Assembly (NCBI RefSeq): GCF_000427905.1 | Contig: NZ_KE386603.1 | Location: forward strand, 1,815-58,077 | DNA from: Thermocrispum agreste DSM 44070 | Lineage (GTDB): Bacteria; Actinomycetota; Actinomycetes; Mycobacteriales; Pseudonocardiaceae | Length of the DNA: 56,263 bases | Direction of reading: 5' to 3' | In this document: positions 9,401-21,400 of the stretch, piece by piece | Numbering within the stretch: the first letter of the stretch is position 1 | Layout of the letters: every line of letters begins with the position of its first letter | Made by a program: the position numbers and the translations under genes | Notes under the pieces: model-generated | What the model was told of the DNA's origin: nothing | Database searches by the model: none | What the model saw: only the letters and a program-made list of their open reading frames with translations

Positions 9401-12400
9401 GGCCGGGCATCGTCCGGAGTCGTCCGCCCCGCGCACGGATCCGTCCGGCCCGCGCACGCAGTCCACCGGCCCGCGCACGCACGCGCCGGACTCGACGAAC
9501 GATGGCGCTTCCCCATCACGTACCGACCGGCCCCTCCCACGAGTGGAGTCGCCAGAAGCGTCGGGGTCGTCGCACGGGAAGCGATCCGCATCCGACGCGT
9601 TGTCCGACGGCTCCATTGCGCAAGCTGAGGAAACCGCTCGCCGAGGCGATGACGGCGACATCACCGCTGTGCCCGTCGTGATGGAGGAGCCGAGGTTCAA
9701 GCGGCCGCGGCTGGCGGGTCCGGACCAGCCCGATGGTGAGAAGCCCGAGGTGCCGCCGCGCGCCCCCGCGGACCGCACCGGTGCGGACGGTGCGGTGCCG
9801 GCCGAGGTACCGATCATCGAGGGGGGCATCCGCCGGGATCCGAGCAACCCCGGTTTGTGGGATGTGGCGCGGAACGCCGCACGGCCGGTGCGATACGACG
9901 GCAGCATCGACTACCACGGCGACCGCGGCTTGGAACGGACGCTGATTCGTTTCGATGCGCGGCACTTCGAGGTGCCCGGCGGGTGGGTGCTGGAGATCAG
10001 CGTCCCGGTGGCGTTGCTGCCCGCGGATTCCGGGCCGCTGCACCCGTCCCGCGAACAACTACGGGAAGTCGCCGAGGTCATCCAACAGCAGCTGGACGAA
10101 CGGTTCAACTTCCGGTGGAAGTACACCGGCGACGTGGCCCGGTTCCAGGGGAGCCAGCTTCATTTCCGGATCGACGCCGCGTTCCCGGACGAGCCACCGC
10201 GGGACTGGCGAAACAACATGCGGGATCCGGTGCCCATCCAGGTGTGGGACCGGAGCAACTGGCGCATCTTCTCCGATGCCGTGCCGCCGGTGGACCAGCG
10301 AACCTGGGACAGGTCCGACCCGAGGGCGCTGGTGCACGAATTCTTCCACTTCGTCGGGTTCCGGGACGTCGGGGTGTGGCCGCACCCGGAGGTCGCCCGC
10401 GGCAGCGTGATGGAGTCGGTGCACCGTGATTTCCAGCCTCGGCACATCGACCATTTGTCGCGGGAACTGCTCGACCGCACCACGGTCCTGGACGGGCTCG
10501 AGTCACGTCCATTGGCCGGGCTGCCTGTTCCCCTCGACGTGCTCAGTCCGGCTCAGCGCGATGAGTTGCGGCGGCAACACCCCGGCGCCGGGGTGACCTT
10601 GGCCGAGCGGCCGGAGAATCCGGCGTGGAACTTCTTGGACGCCGTCCGGCAGGCGGCTGAGGGCAGGCAGGGGCCCCGTCTTGCCATCAGCTCGACGGTC
10701 CGCTCCATGCTCGACAAGTTCGCCGAGAACGGCACGCCATCCCGTTTCGACATAGGTGAGTTCGTCGAGCAGCTCTCGGCCACGGTGAGAATTCTGGAGC
10801 CGGACGGGACCTGGCAGGAGCACACGAACACGAACGGTCGCTTCGGGCCTTTCGACCTCGCCAAGGCGACCGTGGACGGCACCGACCAGTTCGTCGCCGT
10901 CCGGCGCAATTCGCTCAGCGACGACTCGGCCGGGCCTCAGGGCGTCGATGGCCGAGACCTGGCATCGCCCGGCTCCAGGTCGGCTGAGCCGGAGTTCGGG
11001 CGGGGCGAGGAACGTGAGGAGCCGACACCCGCCGGCTCGTCGCAGCGCGGTGAGGATTCGACGTCCCTGCCGCGTGACGGTGCGCAGACAGGTGGTCGCC
11101 AAGGCACGGGCCGAGAGGATGCGGCCGATCGAAGCGGCCGTGAGACGCTCGGCCGGGAGGACTCGACGACAGAGACGGGCGGCCGGCCGCGGACTGGTTC
11201 CGACGATCTGCAGCCGACCGGGCAGCCGCCGCAGGAGCCGGCGCACCAGGGGGAGAACTCGGGCCGGAGTGAGTTTCGGAAAGGGCCGGCCCGTGTTTCG
11301 CGGTTCGTGGAAATCTTCGCTGACAACGAAGTCCAGCGGTTGGTGAAGGGTGGTTCGACAGCTGGGCAGCGTGGGGGATCGCAGCCGGGTGGGGAGCGGC
11401 TGCAGGATCCGGCGCACCAGGGTGGGGGTTCGTCGCCGGTAGATGTGCAGCCCGTGGCGTTGCAGCGGGGAGACGGTCCGTCATCGGAGGGTGACCCGTC
11501 CCGGTCTTCGCAGTCGTCCGGTGAGAGTTCCGGGCGTGGAGGGTCGGGGGAAAGGCCGCCCCGTGTTTTGCGGCTTGTCGAGTCGTTCGGCAAAAAGGGA
11601 GAAGCTCCGTCGTGGATGTTGCAGGGCGAGGCCCTTGGGCATCCTGCTGGTTCACCGCAGAACGTCGGCAGGCAGGGACCGAACAAGTTGCGGAAACGGC
11701 CGACGGTGGACATGGAGGCCGGGAGGTCGGTGGCCAAGACGACGGAAGCCGGATCTTCTGGTGGAGTGCTGCAGCGGGGTGAGGCCGCTGCGGAGGGTGG
11801 TGGGCGATCGCGAACCCAGGCCGGTGAGCAGGCGCCGGTCACCCGGACCCCGAACAAGTCGCGGGAACCACGACCGGATGTCAGGTCGCGTGATGTGGAG
11901 GGATCGCGGCGACGGGAACCCTCGGAGGGGCCGGCTCCGGGGCGCTCGCGTATTGCCGAATTCTTCGACACCGTGCTCCGGCGGGAGCCACCCAGCGAGC
12001 GGTCTGCCCGAGCCGCGGAGCCTGCGGCTGCCCGGACGCCGAACAAGTTGCGGAAACCACCACCGGAGGGGTTGTCCCAGAGACGGTCGGTTCCGGCCAG
12101 GTCGACCGGTGCCGACGTGTCCGGTGGCGTGCCGCATCGAGATGCATCGTCGGCCGCAAGTTCCGAGCAAACGCGCTCGCCGGATGGTAGCTCCCGGCTG
12201 GCTGGCACCGAGGATTCCGGTGGAACACGCACCGACAGCACGCAAGCCTCCGGCACCGGACGCAGTGGAGAGACACCGCCGCAGGGACGTGATGGTTCGC
12301 AGGCGACCGCGACGCCGGGTCACGAAGGAACGCAGCGGCGGGGTGGTGGTGATGGTGAGCGGTTGTCTGATGCGGGGGGTCGGGATTCCGGTGGTGAGTC

Positions 12401-15400
12401 GGTCGCGCAGCGGCGGGGTGGTGGTGAAGGCGAGCGGTCGACTGGCACGGGGCGGCAGGACACCGGCGGTCAATCCGCGCAGAACGGGCAGCGCCGCGAG
12501 GGTTCTGCACAGGACGGTGACAGGGCTACTGAGGCTGTCCCGCCGCAGGACAGCGGCAGGGGTCGTGAGGGATCGGCGCCTGGTGATGCCCGTGGGGTGC
12601 CGCGTGATTCGGATTCGGAATCGTCAGGTTTTTCGCGGGACGTTCAGGACTCTACGCCGGAGGATGCCAGCGGGGTGCCGCGTGACCTGAGTTCGGTTTC
12701 TGGGGGTGGTGGTGTGGGTTCTGGTGTGCGTGGTTTTGTGGTTGATTTTTTGGGGGAGAATCGTTCGGGTGCGGGGGTGGTTGTTCGGCGGGTGTTGGGG
12801 TCGGTGGATTTGTTGGGTGGGGTTGGGCGGTTTGTTCCGGAGTTGGTGGGGAATCGGGATTTGGAGGTGGTGCAGGGTCAGGTGATGGTGAATCCGTTGG
12901 AGTTTGTGGGGCGGGATCGGCAGCCTGTGGTGCCGTTGCGGTTGGATGATGGTCGGCATTTTGTGTTGAAGGTGTGGACGGAGGTTGATTGGGAGGGTGC
13001 GCGGTTTGTGGGGGGTGAGGGGTCGGGTGCTGGGCGGAAGGTGGAGGCGTCGGGTTATGTGAAGAAGTTTTCGAATGACAAGAATGGTCTTGATCGTCGT
13101 TCGCATCGGTTTACTTTTTGGGGTTTGTGGTTGTCGCAGCCGCCGACGGTGACGAGGATTATGGCTCGTTTTCCGGTGAGGCCGACGTGGTTGGTGCAGA
13201 AGGTGGGGCAGCGGAAGTCGGCGAGTACGACGTCGGCGGAGATGGGGGAGATGCGGACGGTGCGGGCGCCGGTGCGGGTGGCGTTTGCGTTGTATGACGA
13301 GGCGGGGCGGTTGATTACGGAGCCGCCGCCGAGACGGCATCCGGTAGCTCGGTGGTGGGAGCAGTCGTGGTTGCACCGGTGGGGGCGGTCGAAGTTTGGT
13401 GCGGGGTGGCCGGATCGGCGGTCGGGTGCGACGTGGGTGCTGGGTAGTGAGGTCGAGTTCGATGTTCCGCCGCGGTTGCCGGGCCGGGTGGCGGAGCTTG
13501 ATGGGCGGGCGTTGGGGGCGGCTGAGCAGCCGCAGTCGGGTGCGGGTGCTGGTGGGGTGCGGTTGTCGGAGGCGCGGCCGGCACCGGCGGTGGTGTATTC
13601 AGTGCCGGATGAGGGGCGGGGGAGTTTCGCTGATCAGGTGTTGCGGTGGTTGTGGCATGGGTTGCGGGATGTGCGGTCGTTTTCCTTCCGGGAGGTGCAG
13701 CGGTTCTTCAGTGATGCGGAGTTGCAGAAGCGGTGGCCGGAGATGGCGGTCAGTGAGGAGGAGGCGAGGGCCAATCCGGAGGCGGGGTGGGTGGCCACGG
13801 GTGATTTGACCAAGGGTGACGGGCCGGCGTTGCGGAACAAGGGGGACAAGCTGTATGTGCGGGCGGTGATCACCCGGCGGGAGGTGTTCGAGGCGGTTCC
13901 GGGCAGTTTCGGGATCGATCAGTTCACCAAGTTCACCGCCCAGGAGATGCGGGGCAGTGACCGGGAATTCCAGCTCGAGGGCATGTCCATCTGGGGGCCG
14001 GACGTGGTGCCGGGGGTGTATCTGGGTGCCGGTCCTGTCTTCGACATCAGCTACCGGGAAGGCCACGGCAGCAGCTACAAACTGCGTGAGCTGACCCACC
14101 GCACCCTCAACACCGACACCGACATCCACCCCGTACGCGCCCACGCCTACATCGAAGTCAAAAAGCTCGGCCACCCCGCCCGCCGGCTCGACGGCGAACT
14201 CATCGCCCTCGAAGGCCACTGGGCCCGCGACCTGGCCACCAACCTCAACCCCACCACCACCACCCACACCACCACCACCACCAGCAGCCAAGCCACCACC
14301 ACCCACACCACAGACCAAGCCACCACCACCGATCAGGCCACCACCACGGACCCGGCCACCACAAACCAAGCCACCACCGGCCGCACCACCGACCAAGCCC
14401 CCACCACGGATCCGGCCACCAGCACCAGCCAGGCCGGCACCTCCCGGAACACCACCACCACGCCGGATCCGGCCAGCAGCACCAGCCGCACCATCGACCA
14501 AGCCACCAGCACTGATCAGGCTGGCACCCGCGCCACTGACCAAGCCACCACCGGCCGCGCCACAGATCCGCCCGCCACCACTACCGGTCGCGCCACGGAC
14601 CCGGCCGCCACGGACCCGGCCACTACCGGCCGCACCACAGACCAAGCCACGGGCCGCACGACGGATCGGGCGACCAGCGCCGGCCGCGATCCGGCGTCTC
14701 GGTCGGCGCAAGACCAGGCTGGCACTTCCCGGAACACCAGCGACCCCACCATCACCGACCGCGCTGGCACGTCTCGTACCACCACCGACCAGGCCGCTAC
14801 CCAGACTCGTGACCTAGCCACTCGGCCGGCGCGCGACGAGGATGGTTCGTCGCGCAGCACCAGCGACCCTGCTACTACCCGTACGGCATCCGACCCGGCC
14901 ACCCGGCAGGGGCGGGATCCGGCTGGTTCGTCGCGGGGTGCCGGCGATGGCACTACTGCCCCGGATTCGGTGGGGTCGTCTCGGCAGTCTGCTGATGTCG
15001 CTGCTTCTTCTAGGGAGGATTCGGCGGTTTCGAGGGATGCGGCGATGTCGAGGACGGAGGAGTCGTCGTCGCGGTCGGAGGATTGGGAGACCGCGCGGGA
15101 GGACTGGGAGAGCTCGACGCGTTCGGAGTGGGAGACGGCGAGAGAGGATCGGGACGGATCGGCGTCGGAGGACGGGACCCGGAGTATTTCTGATTCAACG
15201 GATTCGGTGGGCCGGTCGAGTGATGCCACCGATGGTGTTGTTCGTTTTGCGCCGTCGTGGGTGGTGGAGGGTCGGGGTGTGGGTCGGGATGTGGTGGTTG
15301 ATGTGTTGGAGGTGCGGGATCAGGTTTTTCGGGATTTGTTTGGGGCGTTGCGGGATGTTCCGGGGTTGCGTTGGTGGCATTTGACGACGCGGCGTAAGTT

Positions 15401-18400
15401 GTTGGTGGAGTGGGAGGGTGTGCGGGTGGGGGTGTTGTGGCGGGGGCCTGGGTTGAATGCGCGGGTGCGGGAGCAGTTGGAGGCGCGGGAGGGGTTGCGG
15501 GTTGATTTGTCTGATGAGCATTTGGTGCAGTTTTTGGATGGGTTGTTGTCGGGGCGTGGGATTGAGGTTCGGGTGCGTCCGCCGGATGCGGCGTTGCATG
15601 AGTTCGTGTTGTCGGTGAGGTTGCGGGGGAAGTTGAGTGTGGAGCCGTCGCGGGCGGGGGTGGAGGAGTTTTCTGTTGTTTATTCGGATAGGGTGAAGGA
15701 GACTGTAATGGCGGGTCGGGAGGGGGCGGTGCGGGGTGGTTCTGGGGCGACGGTGATGTTTGCGCGGCCGGTGGGGCCGTTTACTGCGCATTTTGGTAAT
15801 GCGGGGGTGAGTGGGGGTGGTGTTCGGCGGTCGGGGCATAAGGTTTTGGTGGAGGCGCGGGAGCAGTTTGATCATCGGCGTGGTGATTTGTTGTCGTCGG
15901 GGGCGGTGGGGAAGCGGCGGATGGTGCCGTTTGTGGCGCGGTTGGAGATTACTCCGGAGGTGCGGTCGTATCATCGGCATTCGCAGATTCGTCGTCGGAT
16001 GTTGCCGGGGTTGCCGGGTCGGCAGGCGCCGCGGACGTTTGCGGTGATGCCGGGTGGGGTGGAGGGGTTTGGGCGGTTTGCTGAGGATCGGTGGGTGGAG
16101 CCGGATCGGTGGTCGGGGTGGACTCGTGAGTATCCGTTGCGGATATGGGTTCCGGAGAAGTTGACGAGTACGGTGCCGCCGCCGTCGCGGGGGGTGGATC
16201 AGGTTTTTTATCAGAGGGATGAGCTGCCGCGGCGGCCGAATGAGTTGGTGCGGCGGGCGTCGCCGGAGTTGGATGGTGTTCAGGTGGTGTTTGTAGGGGG
16301 TGTTTCTGATGCGGTGCGGGGGGCGTTGGATGAGTTGGTTGAGCAGGTGACGGGTGGGGATCCGGTGTTCCGGCGGGGGCCGGACGGGGGGCCGTTGGTG
16401 CCGCGGGGTGGTCGTCGGGCGGAGTTGGATCAGTTGTTGCCGGATTATGTGGAGCGTAATCCGCATGTGGCGGATCCGGTTCGGGGGAGTGAGGTGTGGC
16501 GGCGGCGGGTGTCGATTATGGATGTGGATACGGCGGTGGTGATTACGCCGGTGAATCCGCGTCCGTTTGTCACGGCTGATGGTGTGGTGCCGCATGAGTT
16601 TGTGGAGTTGCGGTTTGTGAAGGAGGGGTCGCTGGGTGGGGAGGGGGTGCGTGGTTGGTCGAGGTGGGCGGGTGTGGATGTGTCGCAGGCGATTTGGCAG
16701 ACGCCGGTGGCTGAGCAGCATCAGGCGTTTGTGCATCAGTGGCGGTGGATGTATTCGGTTGATGGCCCGATTTGGCGGAGGACGTGGTCGCGGGATCGTT
16801 ATGTGGCCATGTTCGGGACGATCGGCACGGTGGTGAAGATGGCCGAGCCGGATCCGGTGATGTTGGTGCGGGCTGATGCGTTGGCGGATGTGGCGGCGGA
16901 GGCCAAGGACGAGGCGAATCGGTTGCAGTGGCGTGATCCGCGGGTGCGGAGTGCGTCGTTGCAGGTGCGGTATCCGGATTCGGTGGTGATGTGGGTGACG
17001 CCGCGGCAGGCGGCGGCGATTCCGGTGGAGCCGCATCCGGGGTCGGGGCGGGCTGTTGATGGTCAGGTGGAGCAGGTGGCCGAGTGGGCCCGGCAGTTGA
17101 TGCAGGTGCATCAGCGTCGGCAGGTGGGGGTGTCTGAGCAGTGGGCGGGCCGGTTCCGGCCGATCGATGTCACCGGGCAGCAGGAGGGGACGGTGCCGCT
17201 GGGGTTGGGGGTGGTGACCAATGTGGACGCTCGCGGCCCGGTCGAGGCGTTGCAGCAGCAGTTCCAGCAGTGGCGGCAGGACGTGGCCGAGCAGATCGAC
17301 AGGCTGGTCAACGAGCGGTCGTGGCGGATCAGGACGGTGGAGGGCAAGGCCGGTGAGGTGATGCCCGAGGGGCTGGGTCACTGGCTGCGGGAGGGTGCGC
17401 AGGAGTCGGCGAGCAGGCGTGCGCAGGACGCGGCCGGGCAGCTGCTGCCGGCGTCCCGGCATGATGCGCCGCTGGGTAACTTCGACACCTTCAACATGGT
17501 GTTGCAGGACGTGCGTGACTGGGTGACCGCGTTCCTGCAGGGCAAGCTGATCACCCCGCTGCGGTGGGAGGCCGGCCGGCTCAGCGGGCAGACCCACTAT
17601 CTGGTGGTCAAACCACGCCTGATCGACACTCCCGAATTCGTCGGCATCGAACACGTCGACGAACTCACCGTGAAAAACAACGTGGAAACCGACGTCTACA
17701 TCACCACCGGCAAAGAGGACGCGGTCCTGCACACCAGCCACGGTGCCCGGATCGGTCACGAACCCAAACACCCCGACGGCGCCACAGGCCCCGATGGCGG
17801 CAGCCAGCCCGCCTCAGGCCTGGTCGCCTCCGGTGGCGGGATGGACATCTCCCTGGCCAACACCAAAACCCAGATCCTGCGCGGCGACAAAAAGAACTTC
17901 ACCCAAACCATGACCACCCACGGCCCGGTCGCCAAATACCGGGCCCGCATCGCCTTCGACATCACCCTCGAACGCGGCCACGGCGTCGACCAGCACGGAA
18001 ACCTCACCACCACCAGCACCATCCACCTCACCCCCCCACCACCCCAAGACGTCACCTTCTACCGACTCCCCGACGACCTCCCCCTCACACCCACCGACAA
18101 CCGCACCCGCCTCGGCCAAGCCGACCCCGCCCAACCCCTCCTCACCCGCCACGGCCCCACCATCACCCACCACCCAGCCACCACCCACGACACCACCCAC
18201 CAGCAACACACCACCACCACCAGCACTGGTCAGCAGAACACCACCACCAGCACTGGTCAGCAGAACACCACCACCACCACCAGCAGCAGCAGTACCGGTG
18301 CTGGTCAGGGGTTGGGGGATGGTGGTGGGGGGAGGTTGCGGAAGTCGGTTCTGGCTGTGGTGGCGATGGAGGACGAGTTGGCGGCGTGGCGGATGGCGCC

Positions 18401-21400
18401 GGGGTTCGTGCCGGTTTTGCCGCCGCGGGCGATGTCGTCTTCGGTGCGGCGTCCGGCGGGGCCGAGTTATTTCTTGGATGAGATCGGGGTCAATGATTAC
18501 CACGGCAATGTCGAGGACATTCGTAATGCGGTGGTGCAGGGGATCAAGCAGCTGCTGGGTGAGTCGGCGGATTTGTCGAAGATCCTTCCGTATCTGGAGG
18601 CGGAGATCAATCCGGCGTCGATTCGGGGTGGGTTCGGGTTGGCGTTGGCCGGTCAGTTCAAGGTCAATTTGCCGGAGAATATTCAGGTTCAGTTGCATGC
18701 CCGGTTGCACGACGATCCGCAGCTGGTGTCCGCGTCTGCCCGGGTCAAGCTGGACACCGAGTACGACCGGCGGGTCTTCGACGACTACATGCGCACCGTC
18801 GAACCTCACGTGCGGTCCAGGGCGATCAACCACTTGTTCGTTCGCGCGGGCACTGAACATCCTCCGGTGGGTGACGATCCCCGCACGTTCTTCAAAGCGA
18901 ACATGCCCTATGCGAAAACCGACGACGTCCGCGCCACGCACGCGTCTTTGGAGTCCCGCGTCCCGCGTGACCGGCCCAGGCCCCGCATCACCTACCACAA
19001 CCTCCCCACCCCCGAGCCCGCCCCCACCACCGACGGGCAGCCCGTGCCCGGCACCGGCAACGGTCACACCTCCAACGGCCAGCCCACCCCCGCGGCGGGG
19101 CCGGTTCCGCACGACATCACCCCTGTCTCCCGCCACCACCTCGACTGGCGCATCGTCGTCCACCACCAACACACCGTCCGCCCCGAAAGCACCGCCCACA
19201 CCACCTTCACCGTCCACGACGCCATCGACATCCGGCACACCCCCGACCCCTATCGGCCCCTGCCCGCCGGCCTCGTCGACGCTGCCCGCGCCGAAGCCGA
19301 AGCCGCCAAAGCCTTCACCAAAGCCCAAAAAGAACTCGCCGCTTTCGAACTTCTCCACCACCAACAACTCCGGCCCCACGACCCGAAAGGCAAAACCCCC
19401 GAAACCCTCCACCACACCCACCAACAACTCATCCACAACCGCGACACCGCCTACCACAACTGGCTCGACTCCTGGCACACCTACACCCACCAACTCGACC
19501 AAGCCAGAAACACCCACCACACCACCCCACCCACCACCACCCACACCACCAGAACCAGCCAACACGACACCCACACCACCGACACGACTCGGCGGACCGA
19601 GCAGACACCGGTCCAGCACACACAAGACACCCACACCAGTAGGACCGGACAGCACGACGAGACCACCGCACCCCACGACGCTCGGACCAGTGGGACGGGG
19701 CGGCAGGACGAGACTGTCGCGCCTCAGGACACTCGGACCAGCAGGGCCCGGGCCCCGCACGACACCCACACCAGTGGGACCGGACAGCACGACAGGACCA
19801 CCGCACCCCACGACGCTCGGACCAGTGGGACGGGGCGGCAGGACGAGACTGTCGCGCCTCAGGACACTCGGACCAGCAGGGCCCGGGCCCCGCACGACAC
19901 CCACACCAGTGGGACCGCACGGCACGGTGAACAGCCCGGCCAGCCTGCGCGCACTGCCCTGCCCACCACTGACTCCAGGACCGTCGCACGGACATCCGGG
20001 CAACCGGCCACCCGCCAGGAAGCTGCCCCCTTCGAGCCGAGCGCCGATCCGGCCGCGGTCGGCCTCGGCATTCATGTCCCCTCGCCCGACTCCTCCTCGG
20101 TGCCTCGAGCTGGTGAATCGCCGGCCGGTCGAGGCGCCGGACCTGACCGTCAACCGACCATTCCAGAGGCCCCGCCCTTCGAATCGAGGCCCGAGCTTTC
20201 CCCCGAAGGCCGTGACGAACGGATCGGGAGCTGGATTCCTCGGATCCTCGAGTCGGCGAGCGGCCGATTCCGCGACCTCGTCATCACCGCAGACATGCTC
20301 GGTGGCCGCATGCCGGCGGAACAGATGTTCCAGCACCGCTACGGCCAGCAGCTCGGCGGACTGGCGCGCATTCCTGTCGACAGCGTGACCGATCGGCGAG
20401 TTCAGGCGCTGGCAGCCACCACCAGTTTGCTGATGAACTGGTGGCCCCATCAGGGCGTCGACATCAGCTACCTACGCAGCTACTTCGAGCCAGGAGTCGG
20501 CGAATTCGAGAAGATGATCGCCGCGACTCCGGACGAGATCTGGGGCCATCTTCGGAACGTTCTGGTATGGGATCCCGTCCTCGGCATGATGAATCGCCCG
20601 ATGGCGATCATCGAAGTCGTCCGGGACGGTCGGGAAAGCTATCTGATCGCGCATCCGGACCCCGGCCCCGCACTCAATTATCCGGTCGGCGTCAGAAATG
20701 TCGCCCTCACGTTCCCGATCAACGTCATCGACGTGGCCAACGGGACGATCGGCCGCGTGCCTCGCGGACAGGCCGTTCGCTTCATGGTCGCGACGCCCGG
20801 GCCGCGCTTCGTGCACTACTGGAGCCCTGTGGGGCTGATCGACACGGCTGCACGTACCGGGCCGACGCCGTCTCTCGAGCAGTTCGGCGTGGTGCAGCTG
20901 AGAGGGGGACCGGCTGGTCACGCCGGGCATGCCGCTGCCCCTCAAGGCGAAGGGGCACAGGCCGGGCCGGCCGAGGCCGGGGCGTCGCGGTCCGAACCCG
21001 CAGGTGGCCAGGACTCGCGGCTTGTCATCCGGGATTCTTTCGCATCGGACGACCATGCGCGGTCGCGCTTCGAGGCGCGCTACGGCAGCTTGTTCGAATT
21101 GGTTGCCGGCCCTTCGAGCCGCACCTCCGCCAGCCGCCTGGACATCGCGCGACAGGTTGTCGACCTGGTTCTGTCGCGCGGGCCGTCGGAGAACGTGGCC
21201 AGCCTGAGCTGGAACCGGAACGGGCGCGAGAATCTGCTGGCGAAATTCCGCGACGCGCCGCGCATCAAGCCGGACACCATGAGGGACGTTCTGCAGCTGA
21301 ACGTCAAATACGGGAAGCGGGCTGCAGGAATCGTGGAGGTCCGCTACCGCCGGGGTGCGGACTATTTCGTCGCGGAATTGGACGACTCCGGGCGGATGCA

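Noticed and set aside
15195-17771. Long minus-strand open frame (858 codons) opposite the giant gene
   Set aside because: It exists because the plus strand is G-rich and stop-poor in reverse. Its translation is Arg/Pro/His-rich low complexity with no family pattern, whereas the plus frame is continuous.
19631-19917. CRISPR array
   Set aside because: The repeat is 135 bp, coding and in frame, with no spacers.
17814-20450. Long minus-strand open frame (878 codons) opposite the giant gene
   Set aside because: It is Gly/Val-rich shadow translation of Thr/Pro/His-coding DNA, with no start context or domain.
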